Origin: Nocardia anocheti
Lineage (GTDB): Bacteria > Actinomycetota > Actinomycetes > Mycobacteriales > Mycobacteriaceae
NCBI RefSeq assembly: GCF_029675105.1
Contig: NZ_JAQQFV010000002.1
Span: forward strand, 682,001 to 746,000
Direction: 5' to 3'
DNA length: 64,000 nucleotides
A program made the position numbers and the translations under genes. Positions 46,658-54,486 of this stretch are shown here, one piece after another. The notes beneath the pieces were generated by a model. It had not been told where the DNA came from, did no database searches, and saw only the letters and a program-made list of their open reading frames with translations. The stretch's first letter is position 1. Each line of letters opens with the position of its first letter.

Positions 46658-47808
46658 TGACTCCGGACAACTCAGCGTCAGCGTTGACCGAGGAAGATCT
46701 CAACGAACTACACGAAGAATACAGTGATTATCTGATCGAATCCGCTCCGACCGGTTGGACTCGGATCAGGTACACGATCTATTCGACTATCGATCATCAT
46801 GCATACAAGTCGGTCGCAATCACCGACCAATCTTCTGAAATTCCCCTTTTTCCCTCGCCTGAGCTGATCGAACTTTTTCACACGCTTCGAACTTCGATGT
46901 TCGAGCCGGGCAAGGGCACTTGGCTGGCCGCAGTTTACGAATTCGACCAAGACGGCGACTACAATTTCGCATTCGACTATGACTCCAAGCTTCCGGTCGA
47001 GATGGGTTTGTCGCCCGACGATTATGCTCGAGATTTCGAGCACTTTCCGCGCGATACGTCAAACCTACCAAAATGGCTGATTGACGAGCTCGACTCGGCA
47101 AACCACGAGCCCGGCTGGTACCTGAGCCCAAATGCCGAAAATGTTCGTCGTGATCCCCAACCTGTGGATTTCACGATTAATATCGTCGAGGACGATGCTG
47201 AACGCGATCCAGATTCGATCCGAACGTTTGTAAGCACTGGCTATACGATCCACCCAGCCGAGCCTTGCAGCACGGCACATTCAATCGCACCCTGGCATGA
47301 CGATCCGTATCGAGACAACGCTGTCCTCGAAAACATAGGAAGGCACCTACAGCAAGGCGTTCCCAATGGGTGGCACTCCCTGACCTACACCTACAGAGAG
47401 GCAGGACTGTGTCGGCATGGCACGTTGGAATACACCAACGCCGTCGGCGCTCGTTCGAGAATTCTCCGGCCGCTGACTGTCCAGGACAAGCGCGTCGCTG
47501 TGCACGAAGGTCGACGCGATTATGCGGAATGGTCGGAAGAGCCCCTACATGAGCTGTGGTCACAACACCGGCGATCGTCGTACCAGCCAGGCCGCGGCAC
47601 TTGGTTCACAGCAAAATATTCACTCGATACGTCGGGACGGTTCAACGTAGAATACAGCTACGACGAACAACCGGAATTTATTCCTAGGCTATCAGTCGGT
47701 ATGTACGCTTATGATCTTCAGGTATTTCCGAGAGATTCTTCACGGACGCCACCGTGGCTATCGGAAGCGGTAACCATAGCTGATACAAATCCCGACAGGC
47801 TGCTATAG
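46657..47808 (+). CDS. Two-domain YezG-family immunity protein
   Basis: 383 residues from an ATG overlapping the preceding stop, GAAGGG upstream. Two YezG domains in tandem: domain 1 at about 15-145 (SAPTGWTRIRYTIY; KGTWLAAVYEFDQDGDYN; FDYDSKLP) and domain 2 at about 220-375 (VPNGWHSLTYTY; RGTWFTAKYSLDTSGRFN; YSYDEQPEF). Together with the upstream protein the locus holds three diverged copies. A natural fusion of two immunity proteins is inferred; specificity of each is unknown. Confidence 0.82.
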   Translation: MTPDNSASALTEEDLNELHEEYSDYLIESAPTGWTRIRYTIYSTIDHHAYKSVAITDQSSEIPLFPSPELIELFHTLRTSMFEPGKGTWLAAVYEFDQDGDYNFAFDYDSKLPVEMGLSPDDYARDFEHFPRDTSNLPKWLIDELDSANHEPGWYLSPNAENVRRDPQPVDFTINIVEDDAERDPDSIRTFVSTGYTIHPAEPCSTAHSIAPWHDDPYRDNAVLENIGRHLQQGVPNGWHSLTYTYREAGLCRHGTLEYTNAVGARSRILRPLTVQDKRVAVHEGRRDYAEWSEEPLHELWSQHRRSSYQPGRGTWFTAKYSLDTSGRFNVEYSYDEQPEFIPRLSVGMYAYDLQVFPRDSSRTPPWLSEAVTIADTNPDRLL

Positions 47809-47845
47809 ATTTAACGGTAGCGAAAAACTAGCGAACCTACCGTTC

Positions 47846-47874
47846 CGAAAAGAGTCGTGCAACAACTCTTTTCG
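47846..47874 (+). terminator. Terminator of the toxin-immunity operon
   Basis: Arms CGAAAAGAGT (47846-47855) and ACTCTTTTCG (47865-47874), 38 bases after the immunity stop. The stem's own T and A tracts make it usable in both directions, so it may also serve the convergent gene. Confidence 0.7.
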
Positions 47875-47905
47875 AGAGCCCTCGCTCGGCACGGAGTGGG
47901 ACTGG

Positions 47906-48646
47906 TCAGGCTACCGATGGGCGGGGGTTGGTCCAGAGGGCGTCGCCTGCTGAGGTGAAGCGCTGGGCCAGGGCGGATCGGGCGTCGGTGACTCCGGTGG
48001 TGCCGGAGACGCAGAATTCTGTTTCGGCGGGTGTCAGCAGTTTGATGTGGACGAGTCGGATTTCCGACAGGGGGCCGGTGATGGTGCGGGGCACGTCGGC
48101 GATGTCCATGCCGAGAAGGACCGTCGCGTACCCGGATTCGTCGAGGTACGTTTCGGCCAGTTCGGCGGGCAGGTCGAATTCGCCGAGGCCGATGGACAGC
48201 GTGCCGTAGCGCTCGAGCGCGTGGGTGAACGCGAAGCCGTCGCGGCTGATCAGGTTGGCGATGCGGGCCACCAGCCTGCCCAGCCAGCCGCTCGCGACCG
48301 CGGCCGCGTCGGCATCCGACGGCACCGTGCTCGATGCCGCGTAGACCTCGACTTCGAAACCATTGGTCGGCTCCGCGTCGGACCATCGCGCGGGCCAGGA
48401 CAAGCCGCAGCTGCTCACCAGCACGCCGTCCTCGCTGCGGACCACCCGCAAGCTGGGGTACTCGATGCTCGCCGGTTCGGGTTCGTGCAGGAAGTTCATC
48501 TGCTGCCACAGCTCGGCGGGAAAGATCCGGGATTGGTACGCGGGCGCCATGGGAGGTTCGACGAGCCGACCCCACGACTGCCAGAACTCGTCCATCAGCG
48601 TCCACATATCGCCGTTGTACTGCATCCGGAGGTCTTCGTCGGTCAA
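47906..48646 (-). CDS. Hypothetical protein, possibly suppressor-of-fused-like
   Basis: About 246 residues if begun at TTG 48646; the frame is open to 48847, but the first 67 residues look non-coding. Segments GYATVLLGMDIADVPRTI and RLVHIKLLTPAETEFC recall the suppressor-of-fused (SUFU) family, to which the gene at 56414-56989 clearly belongs; the match is weak and tentative. SUFU-type proteins are often immunity proteins in polymorphic toxin systems. No ribosome site or start is convincing. Convergent with the immunity operon. Confidence 0.5.
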   Translation of the reverse strand: MTDEDLRMQYNGDMWTLMDEFWQSWGRLVEPPMAPAYQSRIFPAELWQQMNFLHEPEPASIEYPSLRVVRSEDGVLVSSCGLSWPARWSDAEPTNGFEVEVYAASSTVPSDADAAAVASGWLGRLVARIANLISRDGFAFTHALERYGTLSIGLGEFDLPAELAETYLDESGYATVLLGMDIADVPRTITGPLSEIRLVHIKLLTPAETEFCVSGTTGVTDARSALAQRFTSAGDALWTNPRPSVA

Positions 48647-48862
48647 GTCCTGCAACGTCCCAGTCAACTTGGGACAGGCGCTGTTTCGCAACTTTGAGTA
48701 GGTGTCCGGATTTCGCGATCTGAGTTGCTGTCGCGCGCACAGAAAGGTTCGGAATCGGGCGCGGGTCGACGTGTGACGAGGCCGCTCCGCGACACCGCAC
48801 CACCGTCGAGCGAAGAGGCTCGGTCTGGGTGGGCGGTGCACGGTCATCGCCGAAAGAGACTG

Positions 48863-49345
48863 TCAGTACGCGGCATCGACTCCGTAGACGGCCTGTTCGC
48901 GCGTGAAGCCCTCGTACTCCAACTGTTCGATCAGCCCTGTCCGGGAGAACGAGCTCAGCTCGAGATACTGCTTGGCGCTGCGTGCCGCCTGCTCGTTCCA
49001 GTCCGTATTCAGGCTGTCCACCGCGAAAGTAGCGTCCTCGGTGGAGTAGCCCTCGTACTCGAGCTGTTCGATCAGCCCGCTACGGGAGAAGGCCGAAATC
49101 TCGAGGTAGTCCTGGGCGGACTGGATGGCGTTGCGCTGGCTGGAGGTGACCTGTTCTCTGGCAGGCGAAGCGAATGCGAACGTGGGCGTCGCTGCGACGT
49201 CTGCCACGGCCGCGGCGCTGTTCCACACCGGAGCCGCCATGGCGAGAGCCAGAAGCGGGGCGCCGACCAACAGCGGCCACGTCGTCCGCTTCTTCGGCGC
49301 GGCCGACAGAACGCTGGTCTGCTCGGCGGGGAACTGCTCGATCAT
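48863..49345 (-). CDS. Ltp-like protein with two Host-cell-surface-exposed repeats
   Basis: 160 residues. One hydrophobic helix (about 22-40) then two Ltp repeats (about 71-118 and 118-160) with the pattern SAQDYLEISAFSRSGLIEQL and EYEGFTREQAVYGV. The family (PF07553) includes the lipoprotein Ltp of Streptococcus phage TP-J34, which blocks injection of other phage DNA. No lipobox cysteine is present, so it is membrane-anchored or cleaved rather than lipidated. Monocistronic; no phage genes beside it. Confidence 0.82.
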   Translation of the reverse strand: MIEQFPAEQTSVLSAAPKKRTTWPLLVGAPLLALAMAAPVWNSAAAVADVAATPTFAFASPAREQVTSSQRNAIQSAQDYLEISAFSRSGLIEQLEYEGYSTEDATFAVDSLNTDWNEQAARSAKQYLELSSFSRTGLIEQLEYEGFTREQAVYGVDAAY

Positions 49346-49974
49346 CTCTTGCTCCTACTGGAGAGGTGCGTCGTCGCCGACGCGTCTCGCACGTGCGAGA
49401 ACAGCACAGGATGACACAGCCCACCGACACGGCATGGCTGAACGACCGCCGCGCACTGCGTCATTCAGGAATGTGCCGACTCGTTGCTCGGTGACGGCGG
49501 AGTGTGTAGCGTCACACCAGCAAGGACGGCCGCCCGGTGAGCGCCAACTCACCGAACGGCCTGGGTACGAAACAGGAACAAGCTGTTCGCACCGTGGGAT
49601 GAAATCCTACATGCAACGGCTCGATGCCTCATGGCGTCGGGCCATCGTCGTCTTCGGGGTGAGGTCTGCCCCGCGTGACGAGCTGACTGTGTCGTGTCCA
49701 GGCGTGGCCGCTCCTGCCGGTCGTTATCGGAGAGCCCGACCGATGGGCAGACAGCCCTGACACCCAGCCTCCTGCGAGAACCATCGTCGTACGCCTCGCA
49801 CGTACGCACCTGGTCGGTTCGGGAGTGCACACCTTCGACCGGGTCCAACCCCGCCACACGCCGCATCGGGCGTGGGGCTACCGGTGTTGGCCGAGGTCGC
49901 GAATCGGGGTCAGTGAGCGGGGAGCCGGGCAGGGATGGTTACGACACCGGCACCTTTGGGTGCTCCGATTCGGT
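49346..49974. other. Intergenic region without supported gene
   Basis: About 630 bp between the Ltp-like gene and the toxin-antitoxin operator. Several open frames on both strands have no ribosome site, no domain and shifted codon use. The right end holds palindromes described separately. It could be a decayed element; nothing recognisable remains. Confidence 0.5.
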
Positions 49975-50019
49975 GGTGTGATTACACACCATGTGGTGTA
50001 TAGTCACACCACATGGTCA
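49975..50019 (+). promoter_or_regulatory. Multi-site operator and -10 box of toxin-antitoxin pair
   Basis: Three related palindromic elements: GGTGTG-ATTA-CACACC (49975-49990), ACACCA-TG-TGGTGT (49986-49999) and an inverted, slightly degenerate copy (50006-50019) that covers the start codon at 50013. TATAGT at 49999-50004 is a good -10, placing transcription start at or next to the ATG (leaderless). Autorepression by the antitoxin is inferred. Confidence 0.7.
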
Positions 50020-50255
50020 GCAGGGGGCGGCACCCGAAGAAGGCGATCAATGCAGCACTCGGCGATCTCGATCTGAGTCAGTTCGAGATCGTGGAAGTGC
50101 ATCGCGGTCACCGGTGGGGACTCGTCCGTCACCTGGCAACTGGCGACACGATCGCCATTTGGTCGACCCCGCGCGTGCCCGAGGACAACGCGGATGCCAT
50201 CCGACGGTTCGCGCGACAGCACACCGATATGAAGGAAAGCCATGAGTCAGCATGA
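50013..50255 (+). CDS. HicA-like toxin
   Basis: 80 residues from an ATG next to a -10 box with no room for a ribosome site, so probably translated leaderless. The basic RGRHPKKAINAALGDL start, then EVHRGHRWGLVRHLATGD (candidate histidine) and an alpha helix DNADAIRRFARQH resemble small dsRBD-like mRNA-interferase toxins of the HicA type; homology is not certain. Its end overlaps the antitoxin start (14 bp), the usual coupling for such pairs. Confidence 0.65.
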   Translation: MVSRGRHPKKAINAALGDLDLSQFEIVEVHRGHRWGLVRHLATGDTIAIWSTPRVPEDNADAIRRFARQHTDMKESHESA

Positions 50256-50754
50256 ATTCACGCTGGTCCTCGACCGCACACCGACCGAGGACGAGCTCGA
50301 TGCGTTGTTCGATGCGGGTCTCGACGACTCGACACCGGAGTTCGGGCCGCGCACAGTGCCGGTGCTGCATGTGCACCGGAATGCCGACTCGTTGGCTACG
50401 GCGGTCGTCGGCGCGGTCGCGCAGGCGGAAGCCGCGGGGTTGGAGGTGGTGGGGGTTCGTACCGAAGATCTCGTCACATTGAAGACGATCGCGGCCAGGA
50501 CCAGCCGGACGTACGAGGCGGTCCGCCGACTGGCGAACGGTGAGCGGGGGCCCGGCGGATTTCCCGCGCCGATGAGTGGTGACGGTTATGCCCTCTACTC
50601 GTGGACCGAGGTCGCGCGATGGTTCGCCGAACACTACGGGATTCCGGACACCACCACGTACTACGACCGAATCATTGCCGCCGCAGATCATTTGGTGCGG
50701 GCGCGGCGGCTGTTGGGTGGTGAGACCGGGCAGCTCGCGGCACTCGCGGGTTGA
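50242..50754 (+). CDS. HicB-like/HTH antitoxin
   Basis: 170 residues. N-terminal mixed alpha/beta part (about 5-75: FTLVLDRTPTEDELDALFDAG), helix-turn-helix TLKTIAARTSRTYEAVRRLA (about 75-95) and a C-terminal helix pair. Genes of this layout follow HicA-like proteins in actinobacteria. It would neutralise the upstream toxin and bind the operator. Overlaps the toxin gene by 14 bp; convergent with the espG-like gene without spacer. Confidence 0.7.
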   Translation: MSQHEFTLVLDRTPTEDELDALFDAGLDDSTPEFGPRTVPVLHVHRNADSLATAVVGAVAQAEAAGLEVVGVRTEDLVTLKTIAARTSRTYEAVRRLANGERGPGGFPAPMSGDGYALYSWTEVARWFAEHYGIPDTTTYYDRIIAAADHLVRARRLLGGETGQLAALAG

Positions 50755-51534
50755 TCAGAGGGCGCCGTAGGTGGCGGTGCGGGCCTTGGCGGCGGTGGTG
50801 GAGAGGATGGTGGTGAGGGTTTGGTGGATGCGGGTTGTGGTGGTGGGTTTGGCGATGAAGGTGGTGTCGCCGTAGAAGACGTAGCGGCCGTCGCCGGTGA
50901 TGTCGTGTAGCTGGAAGTCGTCGCGGGCGTCGGTGTGGCGATTGTCGACGCTGGCGTGGGCGTAGACGCCGATGTGGGTGAGGGTGTCGGTGGGTTTGGT
51001 GAGGAAGGTTTCCAGCTGCTCGCGGGGGGTGGGGTCCCAGGGGTCGCGGGTGTCGGGGCGGGGGGCGGCGAGTTCGGCTGCGGTGACGCGGATTTCGCGG
51101 CCGGTACCGGCGCGCACGCGCGGGAGGGTGGATAACACGGCGGCGGCCAGGGACTTCGGGGGGAACAGGTGCAGGGTGATGTCGCCGGGGTTGGTTTCGG
51201 GGCCGGGGGCCTGGATCGCCAAGGCGGCGTAGGTGTCTCGGGTGCCGCCGTGCGCGCGGATGGTGCGGACGCCACGGGTGGCGCCCGCGACCTCCACGCG
51301 GGCGTGCGGAACGAGCAGGGCGGCCATGGCGCGGTCGAGGTCGCTGTCGAACTCGGCCATCAGGTTCTCGGCGGCTTTGCCGCGCAGGCGCAGGATCTCG
51401 GCCTGGGATTCGACGTCGGTGTGTCGGTGGTGCAGCGGATACGGGAGGACGTCGCGGCCTGCCGCTTCCCAGAGGGTGCGGAAGTCGAGAGCGGTGAGAT
51501 GCCAGGTGCGCACGGGAGATCTACTCTGTTCCAT
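50755..51534 (-). CDS. EspG-family ESX secretion chaperone
   Basis: 259 residues. LTALDFRTLWEAAGRDVLPYPL (about 13-34) and GVRTIRAHGGTRDTYAALAIQ (about 87-107) match the EspG fold. EspG proteins bind the tip of PPE partners and deliver PE-PPE dimers to their ESX machine. The PPE gene upstream (12 bp apart) is the expected client. No ESX core ATPase genes are in the window, so the system must be elsewhere. Confidence 0.85.
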   Translation of the reverse strand: MEQSRSPVRTWHLTALDFRTLWEAAGRDVLPYPLHHRHTDVESQAEILRLRGKAAENLMAEFDSDLDRAMAALLVPHARVEVAGATRGVRTIRAHGGTRDTYAALAIQAPGPETNPGDITLHLFPPKSLAAAVLSTLPRVRAGTGREIRVTAAELAAPRPDTRDPWDPTPREQLETFLTKPTDTLTHIGVYAHASVDNRHTDARDDFQLHDITGDGRYVFYGDTTFIAKPTTTTRIHQTLTTILSTTAAKARTATYGAL

Positions 51535-51546
51535 CAGGATTCGCGG

Positions 51547-52878
51547 CTAATCTCCGCCGATGACCGGCGGGACCATCTTGGGCAGGTTGTCCAGACCGGT
51601 GAGCTCGTCACCGTGTTCCTGAGTGATGAGGTAGTCGGGGATCGCCTTGCTCGACTCGTCGTCCTGGCCGCCGCCGCGCGCGCCGGGGCCCATCATGCCG
51701 GGCGAGCCGGAACGGCCCGCAGTGCCGGAGCTCGCGCCGCCCGCTCTGACGGCCGCGCCGGTGGCGCCCGCGTTGGGCGAACCGGGCACCGCGCCACCGG
51801 GAGTTCCCGCGCCCGGGGTGCCACCGCCGGGCGAGCCGCCGCCGGGAGTGCCTGCGCCGCCGGGACTTCCGGAGGGGAGGCCGGAACCTGGAGTGGTCGG
51901 GGTCGAGGCGGGGGTGGTGCCCGCGGGCACGGTGGACTGCGGGGTGGTGGAGTCGGGGGTGGTCGAATCCGGGGTGGTGGGGTCGTCGTCGGTCGATGGG
52001 CTGTCGGTCGACGGGTCGTCGGTGGTGGGTGTGTCGCCGGGGTCCGTGGCCGGGGTGGTGGCCGCGGGGGTGGTCGGAGACGACGGCTGGCCGGAGTTCG
52101 GGTTGGACGAATTCTGGTTGCCGGGGATCTGGGAGCCGCCCGGGATCTCGGGAGTGCCGCCGGGTTCGACGGTTTTCGGGATCGGGATGACCGGGACCTT
52201 CTCGTCGGACTCGTGGATGACCGGCGCGTAAACGGTCTGCAGCACGCGCACGGCTTCGACGCGCGCATTCTCCTGCGCCACATCGTCATTGCGCCACGCG
52301 CGGCCCTGGAACAGGCCCAGCGCGTTGTCCACGCCGCTGCGGTGCTCGGGGGCGAAGGGCACCAGGCGCTTGGTGGGCTCGAGGCCGGTGCGCAGCTCGT
52401 CCAGTTTGTTGCTGGTGAGCGCGGCCGCCGTGGTGACCTTCTTGCCGGTGATGTCGTAGGCGGCCACAGTTTGCGCCGCCGCCGTCGCCGCGGCACCCGA
52501 CCAGACGTCGGGCGACATGCCACGCGAGATCTGCTTGCGGAATTCGTCGAGTGAGGTGCTGTTGCGGGTGGAGATCTCGTTCCACGCGCTGATCAGATCG
52601 CTGACGGCGGTGATATCGATCTTGTCGACCTTGGCGCGCAGCTCGGCGACGGTGCCCTCGAACGGGTCGGTCTTGGTGACCACGGCCGGGCGGTAGTCGC
52701 CGTCGAAACCGAGGTCGCTGGCGCGCTGGCGGGTGCGGTCGCGCTGGGTGTTGTACCGGTCCTGGATGTCGGCGATATCGGAGGAGTCGAGTTCGTTGTC
52801 GTCGCCGCCGAAGGGGGACGTGACGAAATTGCGGAGGCCGCCGAAGAGGTCCAGGCCGCTGATATTGGGGTAGGACAT
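51547..52878 (-). CDS. PPE-type ESX substrate with long Pro/Gly/Thr tail
   Basis: 443 residues. Helical N-terminal domain (about 30-215) with WSGAAATAAAQTVAAY, the PPE helical turn (WxG-type), then a low-complexity tail (about 240-400: TTPDSTTPDSTTP, GGGSPGGGTPGAGTPGG) and a conserved end GLDNLPKMVPPVIGGD. Directly after the PE-like gene (adjacent stop/start), before EspG. Exported through an ESX system; the tail is likely flexible. Confidence 0.82.
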   Translation of the reverse strand: MSYPNISGLDLFGGLRNFVTSPFGGDDNELDSSDIADIQDRYNTQRDRTRQRASDLGFDGDYRPAVVTKTDPFEGTVAELRAKVDKIDITAVSDLISAWNEISTRNSTSLDEFRKQISRGMSPDVWSGAAATAAAQTVAAYDITGKKVTTAAALTSNKLDELRTGLEPTKRLVPFAPEHRSGVDNALGLFQGRAWRNDDVAQENARVEAVRVLQTVYAPVIHESDEKVPVIPIPKTVEPGGTPEIPGGSQIPGNQNSSNPNSGQPSSPTTPAATTPATDPGDTPTTDDPSTDSPSTDDDPTTPDSTTPDSTTPQSTVPAGTTPASTPTTPGSGLPSGSPGGAGTPGGGSPGGGTPGAGTPGGAVPGSPNAGATGAAVRAGGASSGTAGRSGSPGMMGPGARGGGQDDESSKAIPDYLITQEHGDELTGLDNLPKMVPPVIGGD

Positions 52879-53256
52879 TCAGTTCACCTGCTCGGTGACG
52901 TAGTCGAGGGCGTTGGCGTTCTCGATGTCTTTGCCCGCTACGCGTTTGAAGGAAATGGAGAAGACCTCGCGAAGCTGCTGCACGGCCTCGATGTCCTTCA
53001 GCACGACGGCGTCGATCGAGTTGTCCTCGCCGGTCGCCTGCGCGAGGAACTTCGATTCGAGTTCCTTGCCCATCTGGAAGTCGCCGAATCCGCTGACGTT
53101 CTGCACTCGCCGCGTGATGCCGAGGATCTCCCGGAGGTCCGAGAGACGGTCGTCGCAGGCTTTGAACATGTGATAGGCCGCAGCTTCGTCGTTCAGGTAG
53201 ACCTCTCCGGCCTTGGCCTGGTCGAGCAATGAGCTGTAGACGGTGCGATCACTCAT
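52879..53256 (-). CDS. PE-like small ESX partner
   Basis: 125 residues, almost all helical, with SGFGDFQMGKELESKF (about 55-70) in the hairpin turn and a C-terminal FKRVAGKDIENANALDYV. It has the size and place of a PE/WXG100-type partner of the adjacent PPE protein. No classical PE motif. The stop and the PPE start are contiguous (52879/52878), so expression is coupled. Start at 53256, GGGGAGGGTT upstream. Confidence 0.65.
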   Translation of the reverse strand: MSDRTVYSSLLDQAKAGEVYLNDEAAAYHMFKACDDRLSDLREILGITRRVQNVSGFGDFQMGKELESKFLAQATGEDNSIDAVVLKDIEAVQQLREVFSISFKRVAGKDIENANALDYVTEQVN

Positions 53257-53271
53257 AAACCCTCCCCAAGG

Positions 53272-53796
53272 TCAGTTCGGAAGAATCGGAACGAGAACCT
53301 GGCCGACGCGCTCCAGATACACGCACGGGTCGTCCAGCCCGGACTCGAGCGGCGAGTTCAGGATCTCCAACTGGACGACACCCTGTTCAGCGGGGAATAC
53401 GACGTCGCAGCCGAGGTCTTTCGATGCGCCCTGCACCTTGAACTGTCGACCCGCGCGACCCGCGATAGTCACGTCCTGGAACTCGACGTTGCCCGGCTTC
53501 TGCTCGAATTCCCCGACAGTCTTGTTGGTCGTGTACACCGTGAGGGAGTAATCAGGGGCGTCCCATGCACAGATCTTCCACCCCGACTGCGCATGCCCGC
53601 CGACACCCGATTCCTCCGTCGACGGATCAACCCCCGCCTCCGTCAACACCGCATCCGAGATCTCCGAACACGGATCCCACAGCACCGGTGCGGCCGTCGT
53701 CGTAGCCCCCTGCGACGACGGCTCCCCAGAGTCACATCCCGCGACTCCGAGGACAACCACACCGGCCGTCACCACCGCCATACCTGCGCGTTTCAT
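53272..53796 (-). CDS. DUF3558 lipoprotein
   Basis: 174 residues. Signal peptide MKRAGMAVVTAGVVVLGVAGC with lipobox cysteine C21, then a compact domain (about 35-174) with a LWDPCSEISDAVLTEAGV start, typical of DUF3558, and three further cysteines. The ATG at 53796 has GGGGTGGGG upstream. Start of a probable four-gene operon: lipoprotein, PE-like, PPE, EspG (15 bp to the PE-like gene). DUF3558 function is unknown; many neighbours are ESX genes in Nocardia and Rhodococcus (inference). Confidence 0.8.
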   Translation of the reverse strand: MKRAGMAVVTAGVVVLGVAGCDSGEPSSQGATTTAAPVLWDPCSEISDAVLTEAGVDPSTEESGVGGHAQSGWKICAWDAPDYSLTVYTTNKTVGEFEQKPGNVEFQDVTIAGRAGRQFKVQGASKDLGCDVVFPAEQGVVQLEILNSPLESGLDDPCVYLERVGQVLVPILPN

Positions 53797-53884
53797 CCCC
53801 ACCCCTTCTCGCCGGTTACTGCTCTGACCAGGCACATTAGCACGAACACCCGACACGTACGGTGGCCGCGTAAGTTGATCGACT

Positions 53885-54250
53885 ATGACCGATCTCCGAC
53901 TTTCGGCGCCCTTCGACGGGCGTGATTCCGAAGGCAAACCGGTGGTGAACCGGCCGCCCGTCGACCCTCAGATCCGTGATCGAGTGCTGGCCTATCTCGA
54001 GCACGCGCCGGTGGTCTTGAGCGCGCGCAGCTACAGCGCCGACGATTTCGCCCCCGCCGAGCGGGATGTGCCGATGAATTTCCAGACCGACGGGGTGTTC
54101 GTCTGGCCCGGCGCCGTCCCGCACTATCTGCGCAAGTACGGCCTGCCGCCGGAGCCCGCGCTCGTCCAGCACATCGTCGCGCGCGGGTTCACCCTCGGCG
54201 AGGTGGCCGAGGCCGACCGGCAACGAGCCGTCGCGACTGTCACCGGCTGA
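53885..54250 (+). CDS. Hypothetical protein
   Basis: 121 residues. NFQTDGVFVWPGAVPHYLRKYGLPPEPALVQHIVARG is the conserved-looking core; no membrane helix or signal peptide. Homologues with similar FxWPGAVPxYL motifs occur in Nocardia-like genomes as I recall, function unknown. Divergent from the DUF3558 operon (88 bp). Confidence 0.6.
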   Translation: MTDLRLSAPFDGRDSEGKPVVNRPPVDPQIRDRVLAYLEHAPVVLSARSYSADDFAPAERDVPMNFQTDGVFVWPGAVPHYLRKYGLPPEPALVQHIVARGFTLGEVAEADRQRAVATVTG

Positions 54251-54486
54251 CCGGCCGAGCGCCTGGAGTACCCCTTCCGACGCCGCCCCAAGCAGCCGAT
54301 TTCTGAGGACTCGCGAGCGCAATTGCGGGGGATCGGCGACCCCGATCGATAGGATCCGTGCGGCTCGTGGGGTGGCGTGATGAGCATCCCTGCACCCAAC
54401 CAGCGGTTTCGGGGGATACTGGAACCGGTGACCGCCGTCGGGCGGGGCCACATCGCAGCAATTCCAGGGAAAGGGAGCTTGACGAC

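Noticed and set aside
49549..49866. 105-codon minus frame between the Ltp-like gene and the toxin-antitoxin pair
   Set aside because: No family match, no start signal, atypical composition.
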